The notes beneath the pieces were generated by a model. It ran no database searches. It had not been told where the DNA came from and worked only from the letters and a program-made list of their open reading frames with translations. 64,000 nucleotides of DNA, taken from positions 124,001 through 188,000 of the forward strand of contig JAFCMP010000098.1 of the NCBI GenBank assembly GCA_017506865.1, read 5' to 3'. Position numbers and translations under genes: made by a program. Source of the stretch: Tribonema minus. Its lineage: Eukaryota; Sar; Xanthophyceae; Tribonematales; Tribonemataceae. Positions 51,301 to 64,000 of this stretch are shown here, piece by piece (the stretch's first letter is position 1; each line of letters starts with the position of its first letter).

Positions 51301-53638
51301 TCTGTTGAGGCTCGTTCAGGCTCGAAAGCCGTGCGAAAGGCACAAAACACAGCAGGATGTACTCATTCAGGTTTAGAAGCACTTCAGATTGAGAAGCACT
51401 TGGTAGTCGGCATGCACAATGTACGTGCAGCTTCCTAGCATGCACATCTCTTCGGCAGTAACTTTGGGCCAGCGCAGCATGGCGTTGAACTGAGTCGATG
51501 AAAACGAATGCTCGCTTTATAAGCTCGCTGCGAAAGGCAAACGCCACTACGTCCGAGTTGCTACTGTCTCAGCTATTTGAAGCTGCTAGATGACCTGTTT
51601 TATCGTCGGTGCTTGCTTGCAATCGCAGTCGCAACGCTGGCTGCCGAAAAACTTCGGCCCAACCCAACTTCAAACGATTTATTCTCGCGGAGCTCGCGCA
51701 GCGTCGTCGTCGTCCGAAAAAAATGTAATTAGAATAATATTACATGCAGACTCATGTCTGCCTGCATGTACCCTCCTTGTGAGCCAATCAGACCATGAGT
51801 GGCATTGGCAAGTTTGAAAAAGTGATACATCACTGAGCTTGAAAGGCCAACAATCTTCACAGGCCTCCAACAGATCTCACAAGCATCCAACAAGCACTGC
51901 ATGCAGTCAGGCACTGGAACCCATTTAGGGCTGTGTTGCAAGGCTTCACATGGCAACCACAGACCATGCCATCAGCTTGCGCGGACAGCCAAAACACCAC
52001 TCGTGACCTCTCAGTGACATAACAACCTGAACACCTGGGTTAAGGATCTGAAATGTCTGGCATACAATGATGCTGCTTTGTCACCATATTTGCAAATTTC
52101 CACCACCCTGAATCACAGTACATACATCAGCACTCCGCACCTGTATCTGATCTGGCGGCTCCCCCACCCTTCTCTGCAGCTGCTGCGGCGACGACACTGC
52201 GTAGCTGGCGTGCGCCCAGCGCAGCGCCCGCTCCCACTGCCGCGCATCCTCATCCGAAACCTCCACTTCGCGGTCCTGTGAGGTGCGTCAGCAGAGCTCA
52301 GCACGCGTTTCTGATGATGTGTCAGCGCTAGCGGATCAGACAAGGGCGGGTGTGATGCTCAGGGGCAGCACGTGAGCGCTGCAATCAAAATGCTGCAGCG
52401 CTCACATCTACTGCGTTCCTTGACGGCGTGAAGGTCTGGCCGCCAACCCGCAGTCCTGGTATGGATGTCAACACGTGTTCCTGACAATGTTGGTGGCATC
52501 AGGTGAGGATGGGGGCGGGGCGTGGGGCGGTCGCGCTGCGATGCTGCTGTATGACACTTCGCAGGTGATGCAGCTGCGTGGCACTACTGGAACATGCAGT
52601 TCCGGCATACAGGGGGGCTCACAAGGGTAGCTGGCAGGCACTGTACAATATCAGACATGGACACAGCGGTGGACTGCGCGGCGACTTGATATGCAGGGCA
52701 CAGTGTGCTTGCCCAACGCACTCATCCGCGCTCCTGTCAGCGTTTGAAACACAGGGCACGCCTGTAAACAACGACGTGAGTGCCACTGGCCTTGAGCACC
52801 CGTGCAGACTCCAAGCACTGCTCGACGGTCAAGGCGATGAAAAGGGGTAGCTCGGTACACCAACCATAAAGATAAAAGCTGACCTTGAGGCCATCCAAGC
52901 TCAATTCCTTCAGGTGCGCAGGACCAACCGTCTTGTTTCTGAGGTATAGCAGCAATGCCAGCCTCATCATGAGTCCATCAAAAGCCCTGCAATACAGGAA
53001 CAGCAGCAATAAGGCGGCAACTCATTGTACCAGAAAGTGATGACTGCAAGGCAGTCATACGCAACCGACACCAAGTTTGTCGACCAACACCAAGTTTGTC
53101 GAGTGCAGAGCTGTCAGTTGAAACGCATCCAAGCAGCCTGTTGCGTTGATTCAGCGTGAAATAAACCAATCATCATGCAAAACATCGGGGCAACAACCTG
53201 ATACCAAGTATTGCCAGCAATCGAAAAACAGCTGTGACTACCACACAAATAAAATGTTGCAGCACAGCAATCCATACTACAAACAGTAACGCACTGGAAA
53301 AATGGAGCAGGAACATTCGAAGTTGGCAACTGGTTTCAGGGCCGCTTGGCAATTACAATAGGCGATAGGATGAGGTTCAAGCATGCCGAAACTCACCATC
53401 CTAAATCCTTGTGTGCCAGCCTGAGCTCTTGCACTGTGCCAGCAAGCAACGCAGCTGTCCCCTGCAGGCCGGCTATCAGAGTCCCTCTCTTCCGCTGCGC
53501 CTGCCTGCCAGTACCGGCAGCGTCCTTGGCGGCTTTGACGGTATTGGTGCCTGGTCCCGGGCGCAGTGGATGCAGCGCCTGCAGCGCCGCGCGCACGGCC
53601 TTAGCATCCATCCAAGAGGGAAAACGTCGCGGCAGCAT
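48320..53638 (-). CDS. Class-3 lipase, sn1-diacylglycerol-lipase-like
   Basis: Seven exons: 53638-53397, 52986-52884, 52275-52141, 50897-50688, 50376-50167, 49941-49814, 48824-48320. They sum to 1533 nt (510 aa) with all phases consistent. It should hydrolyse an ester of a glycerolipid. Seen in order: a helical N-terminus; ALRWAHASYAV (conserved before the core in this family); VVLSVRGT (oxyanion strand); LTGHSLGAG with nucleophile Ser; VHADDWVPRLS with the catalytic Asp; and LYPAGRALLL followed by SPTMFGDHR with the catalytic His. The triad is complete. The last two blocks are typical of diacylglycerol lipases. No membrane segments are evident in this model, unlike animal DAGL with four N-terminal helices. 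The start ATG at 53638 is my choice; an upstream exon adding an N-terminal domain is possible. Confidence 0.82.
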
Positions 53639-54979
53639 CCGGCATAAGCTCAGTGCCTTTTACTGCCTTGAGCTGCTTGCTTGTGGTCGACAGGAAACTG
53701 GAGATGAGAAGCAATACTTGCAAGCAGAATGTACAGTCTCGTTGACCTTCTGCTGCTGCAATCTGCAAGCTGTGTGATGGCGCACACTTCTCACACACAC
53801 CGTGTGCACTTGAAGTACGGATCTGAAACTCCGTCAGATTCCAGCCAGAAAAAAGAAATATCGACGAATTCTAGCCCCAGCCAGCCCCGTCTTCTCTCGT
53901 TTCTCCTCCTGGTCCCCTTTTGCCAACGCTTTTGGCTGGCAGACCACATGCTTGCTGTGTCTAGATCTAGATGGTCAAGGATTTTTCCATATTCATCTCG
54001 CGCCAACTTCCATCTCATGGTTGCTGGCGCGCGAGAGCTGGGCGCTGCACTAGGACAACAGAAAGATCAAGATGGCGTGTGGGCAACGTGCATATGTCAT
54101 GGCAGTATGTCAGCTGTCACCTAGTGCGCAGCTGTACTAGTGCCAGCAATTGCAACGGGCATGTGACATGCATAACGCACACGAACAGTGTGACAGCAGC
54201 TGCAGGGTTGCCAATTCCAACTTGCGCATGATGCAAACGAGTACAGGTTGCCAGGCAGCATTGGTACAGATGATCTATGGCGACGTCGTTGACAAGTGAT
54301 AGGCAATGGGACACTTTCAAGGTGTTCACAAAGACACCTGTAGATTCTGGTTGCAAGTCCATGAGCATTCACCATCTGGGCTGTTTCGCGCTGAGCGAGA
54401 AATACACAGTACAGACGATACTACATCAAGTTAGCAAGCAAACATGCAACACAGCTGCCCATCGTTCAAGGGTCAAAGAAGTGGAAGCACAAGCGTGACC
54501 AGCGGCCAAACTCGCCCCGGCATTGCTACACCTCTCGGAAATGCGATGACACGGTCAAGCACTTCATGACTTAGCGATGCAACAATGTGAACCTTCAGCC
54601 TCAGCAGTACAGTGCCAGCCTGGGCTTCACCGTGCGCTGCTCCGCCCTCCTCCTTGCGTGGGAACATGTGAATACATCGCACATACTATTCGCGGTGTGC
54701 TGATGTAATCCAGAAGGCAGTTGTTGATTGCCCACATTAAGCATGTGCACTCCCTCTCTGCTTGGTCAGATCGCAATTAATACATTTCATATTCAAAGCA
54801 CCCATGATGATCTCATCAACTGCTTGAGATGTAGTTCCGCGGCATACGACAGGCAGCGCAGCCTTCAAACGCAAACGCTCACACACACAAGGTACCATGT
54901 AGCATACATTTACTTTACGCATGTGCACAATCGCGCCACCAAGCTCTCAGATGCGTCATCACCACGCTTGCGTGGCGCG
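53639..54979. other. Intergenic region between lipase and exonuclease genes
   Basis: Contains a retrotransposon tail fragment (54370-54410) and no supported gene. Both flanking genes are on the minus strand, so this holds the lipase promoter and the exonuclease 3' UTR. Confidence 0.5.
54370..54412 (+). mobile_element. Short retrotransposon 3' tail fragment
   Basis: CATCTGGGCTGTTTCGCGCTGAGCGAGAA followed by a TACA..AGTACAG end matches the terminal part of the elements A and B tail with small deletions. Confidence 0.6.
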
Positions 54980-57900
54980 TCACCGCGCAGCCGCGCCCTT
55001 GCCCATCCCCAGCAGCTTGGCGGTGCGCCTCTCCAGATCTTGGAGGCCGTGCTCGGCAAAGAAGGCCATGAGCCGATCCGTGTCGTGCACGCGGTAGTGA
55101 GGAATCCCCGCGAGGCCGCCGTTGGGCAGCGGCACGGCACAGTCCAGCTGCACCAGCTGCCGTGTCAGCAGCGCGTCGAATGCATGCAGGTGCAGCTTGG
55201 TGCGCTTGGCGCTCTTGGGCATTAAAGCCTGTTGCGGTGGCGATGGCGCGGCTGGCGCGACCGTCGCGTCCGCGGCAGCGGCAGCGGCGGCGGCTGTGTG
55301 CGTTGCAGCAGGCACGGCACAGCGTCAGGCGAGCTCAGCATTGACCACATGCAGGAATGACCGATGCAGCAGTACCAGGTGGGAGAGCGCCACCATTTGT
55401 GGCGGCACCTACAGTCTTTTTGCGCCGCCGAAGCAGATTTGCATGTGCCCACGACAACATTATTGCAATGTGAGCGCTTAACTCACACCTTCACAGGCCT
55501 CATCATCATCAAAATGCGTAGCACAAGTAAAGATGATACAGTCAGCAAAAATAGCAGCGTAAAGAACAGAGAGCGTTGCTGATTTTTATGTCTGCCTGGA
55601 ACACTCAGGAGCATGGTTGATATGGTGCAAGGCATAGAAGTAAGTGATTGCCAACGATTGCTTGCAACCGAAGGGGTGTAGAAGGCAAGGACATGAGATT
55701 GGTAGAGGTCACAAGCTGATGCGCATGCACATGCTTTGTTACATGACTGTTCTGACCTGGCAAACAAGTACAGGATGTGTAAATGACATCAAAGCCCGCG
55801 GCATATTCGACATGACCGTTGCAGGCATGCCATGTACTCCTCCAGCCTTCTGTGCGTGCTTGCCAGCAATCATGGCTTCAGAGGCACCCCTGCTGAGCAC
55901 TGCCACAACAGGATCCGCTGCATCGGCAACACATGGGTGCGCAACAGCAAGCTAATAGGTCAAGAAAGCTGCGCACTGCTCACCTTCTGCCGCTGCAGCC
56001 TTGGCACCCTTGCCACCCTTCTTCTTGGCTGCGCCGCCGCCGGCAGCATCTTGCTGCTCGCCGGCGGCTGCTGCCTCAAGAATTGCCTGTTGTGCGGGCG
56101 GCATATTAAAGACAGGCTACAGTCAGGATGGGTTCATGCCTCAGCGGCAGGGGTTACATGCTGAGCGTTGAGCCCCTGTAGTTGTAGCGCGCAATTTGGC
56201 GTTGCAGCATGCAAAATTTGCATTGCGAATGGTCTTCGGTTGCCGTGTGAGCACCGTTGGATGCAATGTAGTGCAGTGAAGCCTTGCTGTGCCCTGCCGC
56301 ACATTGTGATCTATCTCAATCTTGCAGTCAACATTTCTTTGTAAATTACACGGCAGGGGTCAATGCATTGCCATCATCTTCAACCACTCTAACCAGGTCC
56401 TGCATCAACGCACAATGAGCGCTTGTACATCTCACCGATAGGCTGCCATACTCCTGCAGCAAGGACGCCGCTGTCTTGCGGCCGATGCTAGGCACGCCTG
56501 GGGCACGAATGCAATGACAGCAGACAGTCAAATTTAAGATGAGTGAACGTGACAGCCATGCCTGCACCGAAAGGTATGTCAGAACTCACAGGGCCAAGTT
56601 GCAGAGCCTTACTTTTATGCAGAACATGTGCATTGCAAGCAATGTGCCAGACGCGTGGCACTTGCTAACTCTTGTGAACGCACATTCAAGAGGCAAAGAA
56701 GCGATGCATCAAATGCAAGCCAGCAACCAGATTGACAACACTAGGCGCTCCTGGGCTTGTTGCCAGCGTACTACAAAAGCCGTTCCTTGTGTCGCTTTGG
56801 TTGTGCAAGATATGTAGGCTGAGAAAGCAGCACTATCCTCAGCTCGTGAGTTCTATTAGCCATGTTGCGTTGGTCATACTTGCCTGTCCACAAGATGCTT
56901 TGCACAGTTATTATCAAGCAATAAAAAATTTGTACACATGCTCTCATGCATGCACTAGTGCGTATTTATACCGTAAAGCATCACCGCCAGCATCTCTCCA
57001 TAGCTGCAAGTAGTGCCTATGTGTCCACGCATGCTCCACGCAGGCCGATACAAGCGCTGGTGCTGCTTACAGAAGCTGGGCAGTTGTGGCACCCGTTTTT
57101 GAGACGAGTGACTGGTCACCAGCCACAGGCCAAAGCATCATAATCGACAACGTCTTCACGTTGCGTCAGTTTGCATGGCCTCTTGCATTGAAACAATTGT
57201 GTGCTTAGATCCATACTTTCATCCGCATGTTACACATGTCACTGTGTGCACAAGGCTCGGCGTTGCATGCAGTACCGCAAATGAAATGAGCAATCTGCAA
57301 GCACCAACAGTTATTGTAATACGCGCACCGTGAGTATTCTCAGTGCGCCGAGCGCAGCTGTTTGGAATTATTGTAGGCGGGACACAGTTGATCAAAATCG
57401 TTGTATATGAGCAGCGACTCGCGGTATGGTCAGCATTGGGTGGTGACATGTTACTGCAGAAGTGCTTCTGTGTCACCTGGCAGGTTGTCAGCGGCGTCCC
57501 CTGCCAGTGCAAGCAGGTCCCCTAGCAGTGCTGGTGGCACGCCCCACGTCTGCTCCACCTGTGCAATGTGGCAACGCCAGCAGAGTGGGACCATGAATGA
57601 AAGAAAAAAAATGGCACAAACACTAGCACACCCACTCCAGCGCCATACAGCGCCAGAGTCCTCCCATCCAGTCACAGTCATCAGCCTTTGCTGTACGCAG
57701 ACGCAGTTCACGCCTGCCCTGCTGATTTATTCATCAAACCTGAAGGCACAGCACATGAAGCGTGATACATATGTGGCTCAACAGCCGGACTGCAAAGGCA
57801 CTGCTCGAGCGCCACCGAATGACTTGCCGTTCCAGTGCTGATGTACACCATTTCAAGGGAGTCGAGCAGATAGGTGCTGTTGAGAGTTGAGAACGGCATA

Positions 57901-60900
57901 AAATGCCAAAACATGGGCAGTTGGCATTCGAGGCACTGAACAAACAGAAATGGCCACTTGCCGTTTCGGTGGTGATGTGCGCCATTTTCAGGGAGTCGAG
58001 CATACGCACGCTGCCGCCCACCAGCTGCTGCAGGTCCTTGTCCGCGCTGACGATGGTCACGGACGCGCCCTCTGCTAGCGCGTGCGTCGTCAGCGTGGCT
58101 GCAGGTGTACCACAAGAGCAGATCGACAATGACATGCACAGGCGAAAGCGGTGTATGAGACACGGCGATGACAACGTGCTGCAGCAGCAACATTGAAGGG
58201 CGAAAGAGTACTGGAAATGCAGGCGCAGGGCTATCGAGGAGCCGTTGAGGTACAGAGATGGAGAGAGTGTTCGTGCAAGTGCATCGGCCGTATTGCTCAA
58301 CAACTGTTGGCAGCCTGTTGCAGATTGACGGAGTATGAAACCTACATACCCTACTTGCAAGTGTATGCGTACCTACACAGGTTCTCACCACAGCGGAGTT
58401 ACTCATGTCAGTCCACCATGGACTGGCCCAGCACCAGTTCAGCACTATTCCGACCCTGCGTCAGGACTGTTTCTCCACTTGCACAAGCATCTTCATAATA
58501 ACCACTTCTTTGCAATACCAGCCTGCCCTGGTCTAGTGCTGTTCTGCACTTTGCATTGGGTCCACCTTGGGTGTCCTACTCTGCCACGGTGTTTAGTTTT
58601 GTCACAGATCACTTTCATGAGCTGACAAGTGATGAGCGACGCGGCAATACTGGCAGACAGACAGAGCGCCAAACCAGCAGATCTTCGGCGTTCAACTTGA
58701 AGGTGTGTACTTCACACGGCCATTGTGGGTGTCAGTGAGCGCTTTGGTGCTAGGCGGGGACTATACCAGGCAAGGTCTGTGCTAAAGAGTGCAGCGAAGC
58801 CCATGTGCAGCTTGCATCCTTGTTGTCTGATTACCAAGACACCTGCAAATCTGAAAAAACATGAAAGCATGGTCTTTGACGGGAACAAGGTGCACACTCA
58901 GCTGTCGACAACCAAGGCAACAGCTGATTGACAACAGTGTCGGCCCCATAAACATCGAAGCTGCACAGCAGCTGCACAAAAGTTATCGCCGTGCAAGTGT
59001 TGAACTTGAGGAAGTTCTACTTAAGCAAATATTCATGGTGATCTCCTTTAATTCTGATGTCTCAGCCAAGCTTCCTTGTGGGGCTATATCTTGCGCTAGC
59101 TCTTTGGAAACAGTTGATCCTGCAACGATGTTTCAGCCGCACAGGTGACAACAAGTCATGCTGGTCCACACACAGCTTTAACTTCAAGTTGCAAGCTCAC
59201 CTATGGTGTCATCGGCTTCATAGCCCTCCACCTCAAATACGGGCAGTCCGTAGGCCTCTACTGCTTGTCGTGCAAGGCCGAACTGCGGCACCAGCTCTGA
59301 TGGAGTGTCTTTCCGCTGTGCCTGTGCGAATTGACAAAAGATACAGGGGCAGTGAAAGCACAATATTCGTCATTGCGGTGCGACTGCGCATCAAGCTCAC
59401 GCCGGCTGCAGAAGCGTGTGGTGACACAGGACTAATTCAATGGTTGATCATGATATTTAAAATGACAAATGTACACATTTCAACGTCACTTCGCAGAAAC
59501 TGGAACCTCTTACTACAATAGTATTGTCTGACCAAACAAAATGAAACGCAATGACCAACGCTGCCATGGGAAGTGTGCAGGTAAGACAGAATTAAAGACT
59601 GCAATTTCAACAAATCAGTACTTCAAGGGTGACCTCACCATATAACCATGTGACTATTGTGGTGTACAATGTCCTCGCACCGTCAACATAAATAAATCGC
59701 CATGCAGAGTTTTATGCGGAATTGCGCATGCCAATAACATCCAGAGATGCAAGTTTTGACCTGCTGCAAGCAGTAATACGGCATGTTGAGAACGTGCACA
59801 ATGAGGCGCATAATGTCCTCGCTGACTCCACATAGGGTGATACAGTGCCTGGCAGACTACTGCACCAGCTTAAGGGCATGTGCACTGGCCTGGTGGTTGG
59901 CTAACCCTAACCCTAAACCTAACCCTAACCCTAACCCTAAATATGCACTCCGATACGCTCTGTTCCGCGCTTCACACATGATGTCTCAGTGCTTCAGCAT
60001 TAATAATTCACGGTATGCTGCAGCACACGCCACGAAAGCCATAGATCAGAAATGGAAGCGCCATCACTGCGTGCATATACATTGATATCTTGCCTGACTG
60101 GCGGTCACAACATATACTATAGCAGCTAGGGGGTCAGACAAGACTCCCGCAGCTATGCTATGCTACTGCTCGCATGTGAGGAAAGGAGAACGCTACGGAT
60201 AGCTCGTGCTAAACAACCTGGAGCCTCCATGTCGTCGCATGGATGGGTTCAAAACCCGCTCATCACATTATGCACTACGCGCATTCAAGAGTGCTGTCAC
60301 TAGCTGCTGAACCTCTGTGTTGGGCTGCCGACTGGAGCTGGCCTACCGAACACGTGAGACCTGTCCATACTGAACACACATGCCTCGAACGCTAAAAAGC
60401 TTGCACACAGAAGTATGTTTGCCTACTGTGGTTATGGTGGCACTGTGTGACTCGTGGCCAATGACTGCAGCAGCGGCGACTACGGTTATTGGTGGAAGGC
60501 ACTTGCGGCTAACCATCTCTTGTCACCTAGAGCTCAACGATCTTTTGATTCGTTTTTCATATACATGTACTTAAGGGTATACCTCGCTACTCTGAAGTAT
60601 GTTTGTCACCCGGCCAACTGTGTATTGTCATACAAGAAAATGTCCTGTGGATCGTCCCAAGCCAAGGCATGCATCAGCCTGAAGCGTTCACATTGCATGT
60701 GTACTGATGTTGTACTGACCTTGTACTCAGGGTAGAGCTGGTTGCGCGCAGTAGAGCCGCCCGTTTTGTCAAATACGAAAGCGACCCTGGGCAGATCTGC
60801 ATCTTCAGCATCTTGTGTTTTCGCTAAGCGATCCAGCACCACCTGCATGAACACCACGAGAACAACGTACATGGCACGCAGATGAACAAATGACCATGTC

Positions 60901-63504
60901 TGCGTCAAAATCATCTCAAGTGTACTTGTCGCTCGTAGAAATGTGGGCAGTATGCCTGCCACCAGGTGTGTAGGGGGCTCCGGTGCAAGTCCTGTCGCAG
61001 TGGGGTACACGTGCACATCTATGCATGCCAGCACTTTGACCACAATACAACTGACGTGCCAAGGCTAGCAGGCTTCACGCGCTCAACTGACAGTGCGCAA
61101 TAGCCTCATACCTTTTAAGGAAGTACACGTGTGAGCCACATAGTAGATGTGGCTTTTTCCGGGTGCAGTACTGCAGTGCCTGTCTTTGTGCTACCGCATC
61201 CAGTGCTTTGTGCAAGGACACCATGAGCATGAGCAGCGGTGGCGTATATACCAGAAGCTAGCTGATGGATGCTGTCTCATCTGCAAATGCTATAGCCAGA
61301 ACGTGCACATACGCCGGTGCTACTGCTGCTGCTGCTGCTGCTGCTGCTGTACATGTAACATGAACGCCACGGCCGCTTTGATGACTTGTACTGCAAACGC
61401 GGCTGAGGATGACTGTGGCTGTGAACGCGGCTGCAAATACGCGCCGCTAGTCACAGAGTCGTGTTCAGGTGCGTGTTGAACATGCTTCTGTTTGCGAGCT
61501 CAACCCTGGTCAAGCCGGTCGCCATCCTGCGCTGCACACAGCTGCTTGCGGCTAGCGAGAGCCCACGAGATATGTGTACGTGCTGCATGGATGCGGTGAC
61601 CACCCCGAGAGTCTGTAGCATTTGTGAGATGCAGAGACACTTGCATATGCTGAGCAGCAGATGGTGCTACAACAAGCCCTGGGCAAACTGCCTATGCCCA
61701 TGGTCACACGCCTGCAACCCAACTTCACACCACGGAATCTGCTTTGAAGTAATTGGAGATGAGCTAAATTTAAGATAGCCATGCATACACAGCCTCGCAC
61801 TATCAAAGGTTAGCACTATCACAGGTGAGCGGATGCATGCTGTGCGACAATCAACGTGCTCACTATGTGAATGGCGCACATGATAAACTATCTTACCAGC
61901 CATACTAGGAACCGCGCTCAGCTTTACACGGCGCATGCCTTGGTGCACCTCATTACCCTTGTCACAATGTCCTTTGTCAACAGCAAGCTTCAGTCAGCGT
62001 GACGCCAGCGGTCGTATGCTACAGTACATGGTGGTCGAGCTCATTCGTGACAATAGCATCGCAAAGCCTCACATCCTGGCGACCTTATCAGTGAAAACGT
62101 ATCGACAGACCGTAGAGCTCTAGGTGTTAAGGTGTTGTTAGCCGCCAGTGCCTTCGCCTTCCACCAATAAACGTAGTCGCCAATGCTGCAGCAATTGGCC
62201 ACGAGTCAAACAGTGCCACCATATCCACAGGTCCTGGAGCCAAAAGACTTCTGTATGAGGTATTATTCTACCTTATTGATGGCATTGCACAGGCCCACGA
62301 CCGCGCCCACGTGGGTGCCCACGCGCGACGTGAGGCGCGGCAGCGCGTAGAAAGAGCGGTACAGCAGGTAGTGCCCGTCGAATATCAGCAGCTCACCGCC
62401 CTTGGCGCCTGCATGCACAGCAATACCAACAATGAGGTCTTGTCTACAAAGCAGCACTTGAAACAGCACGGCGCATGTTCACAACATGAACATATTATGG
62501 GCCTTGCAGCAAACAGGCAGCGCAACCAGGACAGGGAGAGCAGGCGTTGCCTCATAGCAATTGGAAATGCGCAGGCTTACTCAACTACCCAGGTCATGAT
62601 AACACGAAACACGCCATAGTGTTCACACAGAGAGTACTGTGGCGTGCGCTTTGGTCGTCATAAATGGTGTCAGCACAAGGGTGCCGCTTCAAAGCTTCTG
62701 GGCGAGAGTGGCATATGTCTGTACACACACATCAAAGCGCCTTGTGAACTCAACGACAAGATTGGACGGCGGTGCTTGTGCTGTCGTAGCAGCTACACTC
62801 AGCACATGCTGCTCTGCAAATCTCTGAGCGAGTCGCAGCTAACCACGAAAGGACTTCACACCTTACCATGCAAGGACCATCGAGTGGATCTGATGCTCGC
62901 CAAAACTACCTAAACAAGCGAAACCATACCCTTCGCGCTGAGAAAACAACAGCAGGTGTTTCTGTTTGCGACCTCAACCGGCCCGTTTCATCTCAGCTAC
63001 CCAGATGTATAGATTGACCAAACAGTCAATAGCATGTGGTGAGCAGCAGCAGTCACGACAGACATTATCATCCTCAAAACACCTTGGCATCATGATTTGA
63101 CCCTCACCTTGAATGGGCTGAGCGGCAGCAGCAGCAGCAGCAGCAGCAGTGGATTGGACCGCAGCAGTGGCAGCAGCAGTTGCTGCGGGCTGCGCAGCAG
63201 TGGTGCCACTGGCACCAGCGGCCTCTGCAGGTGCCGCCGCGCGTGCGCCGCCGCTCTTGCGGGCTGCTTGCGATCTCTGCTGGGGTTTCGCTGCCTGTAA
63301 GCGAAGGCGGCACAATATACACCACATGTGCAGCACCACGTGCAATTAGCCACGTTATGATGACAAGACGGTGTGATGCGGGCTCACTGTCCGTAGACGC
63401 CAGGGTCGTGGTTGGGTGACAAATCGCGCGTGCCCGCTGGCTGGAATTTGAGTGCGAGGAAACGCGCGCTGCGTCGTGTCAGCGCAGCATCTGCCGCAGT
63501 CCAT
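54980..63504 (-). CDS. Stand-alone Pol I-type 5'-3' exonuclease, organellar
   Basis: Ten exons: 63504-63388, 63294-63108, 62408-62272, 60842-60720, 59321-59201, 58098-57962, 57558-57477, 56497-56436, 56086-55984, 55293-54980 (TGA). They sum to 1383 nt (460 aa) with all phases matching. It corresponds to the N-terminal flap/5' exonuclease domain of bacterial DNA polymerase I, expected to remove RNA primers or flaps in organelle replication and repair. Motifs in order: LLIFDGHYLLYRSFYAL (metal-binding Asp); VAFVFDKTGG and LYPEYK; VEGYEADDTIG (acidic cluster); VTIVSADKDLQQLV; ALAGDAADNLPG then GVPSIGRKTAASLL (helix-hairpin-helix); and a C-terminal LVQLDCAVPL block. No polymerase domain follows, because the protein stops just after the exonuclease C-terminus. 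The N-terminus is Arg-rich then Ala-rich without a clear hydrophobic signal, suggesting mitochondria rather than plastid. The intron after exon 6 uses a GC donor. An Ala/Gly/Lys-rich insert sits in exon 9. Confidence 0.88.
57815..57865 (-). repeat. Copy of an exonuclease-gene exon end inside its intron
   Basis: On the minus strand, CTCGACTCCCT(T)GAAATGG then TACATCAGCAC..GGAACGGCAAGT closely repeats the last part of the exon ending at 57962, including the same ACGGCAAGT GC donor. It lies about 100 bp downstream in transcription direction. Confidence 0.85.
59901..59941 (+). repeat. Interstitial telomere-like tract (CCCTAA)
   Basis: Six to seven CTAACC-type units (CTAACCCTAACCCTAAACC, then continuing) inside an intron of the exonuclease gene. 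This is the longest such tract in the window. Confidence 0.9.
61323..61349 (+). repeat. CTG microsatellite in exonuclease-gene intron
   Basis: Nine consecutive CTG triplets. Confidence 0.9.
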
Positions 63505-64000
63505 GGCACCTTCCCTGTGACTTGCAGCCCTCAATGTAATTGAAAGCAGCGGATTAAAGGGCAGCACGTGTACACGCACGCTGCGAGACGTGTGCGCCCG
63601 ACCAGTTGCGTTGCCACACTCTGGCACCGGCATAAGGGCTGCGCAGTGGCGCAACAGGTCACAATCAGCAGCGTGCAGCGCTGGCTGCTATTTTGCCAGG
63701 ACCGCTCACCGCAGCGGAAATGCCATGCGCACCAATCATGAGCCCTTTAGGGTCCCTCACATCGATCAGCGAACCAAAACGAGGCCTCTGTCAACGCCCA
63801 CAAATGGTGCCACAAGCTGAGCATAACATTGTAGGGTTGCAGGCACCACAGCTCGCGGCGTCACCACACCAACAGGGCTTTCTGCCTGCTGGAATATGAA
63901 CCGCACTCATATTCTCAGTACATCTCAAGTATGATTCAATTGCAGCACTCATCTGTAGGGTACGTGATGACAAACTTGTCGTGACTCGTTCAGAATGGCC
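63505..64000. other. Upstream region of the exonuclease gene
   Basis: Should hold the promoter and 5' UTR of the minus-strand exonuclease gene. I recognise no promoter motif and no further exon. Confidence 0.4.

Noticed and set aside
53791..54018. Minus-strand frame of 75 codons upstream of the lipase
   Set aside because: No phase-compatible link to the lipase exons and no recognisable domain.
54473..54682. Minus-strand frame of 69 codons
   Set aside because: No domain, and it cannot be joined in phase with confidence to a neighbouring gene.
60180..60275. Possible second tRNA (GGGTTCAAAACCC stem-loop)
   Set aside because: A T-arm-like hairpin is present, but I could not pair a complete acceptor, D-arm and anticodon arm.

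Overview
This window looks like nuclear DNA of a photosynthetic eukaryote, not a prokaryote. The genes are split by many GT-AG (and some GC-AG) introns. Short TTAGGG/CCCTAA tracts occur at several internal sites. Proteins carry long alanine runs. Two minus-strand first exons encode a signal peptide ending at a phenylalanine, followed by an S/R-rich stretch. That is the bipartite presequence expected for a complex red-lineage plastid (stramenopile, cryptophyte or haptophyte type). The species cannot be named from the sequence alone.

Layout. (1) 809-15758, plus: the C-terminal 13 exons of a nucleus-encoded bacterial-type DNA gyrase subunit B. Its fourth intron holds an antisense non-LTR retrotransposon (about 3655-9230) with zinc-finger, reverse-transcriptase and restriction-like endonuclease domains, broken by one in-frame TGA. 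(2) 16468-21518, plus: a secreted GH26-type beta-mannanase-like enzyme with a Cys-rich module and an acidic-then-basic linker. It is followed by a tandem, 5'-truncated pseudogene copy (22867-25164). (3) 26.5-34.4 kb: mobile and repeat DNA. It contains a broken LRR gene (minus), a 5'-truncated second retrotransposon, a large palindromic repeat (31.55-31.82 kb) and a TA-flanked MITE (32686-33234). (4) 34.6-42.9 kb: a tRNA-Lys(CTT) gene followed by a tandem array of about 2.5-kb units, each joined inside a truncated copy of that tRNA. (5) 42.9-46.2 kb, minus: an orphan presequence exon, a retrotransposon remnant and an unrecognised plastid-targeted protein, followed by a degenerate piece of the array. 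(6) 48320-53638, minus: a class-3 (diacylglycerol-lipase-like) lipase with a complete catalytic triad. (7) 54980-63504, minus: a stand-alone Pol I-type 5'-3' exonuclease of 460 aa in ten exons.

Two genes, gyrase B and the Pol I-like exonuclease, are nucleus-encoded and of bacterial type, so both probably act in organelle DNA maintenance. The GH26 enzyme is secreted and probably acts on cell-wall or extracellular mannan.

The most striking feature is structural. At least six gyrB exon-intron junctions, and one in the exonuclease gene, are present as tandem copies inside the adjoining intron. This includes a nearly intact second copy of the TOPRIM-motif exon. These copies create ready-made competing splice sites and look like snapshots of splice-site or intron gain by short tandem duplication.

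Exon boundaries were worked out by hand from splice signals, reading phase and family conservation. In the GH26, lipase and exonuclease models the summed exon lengths are divisible by three and all phases agree.
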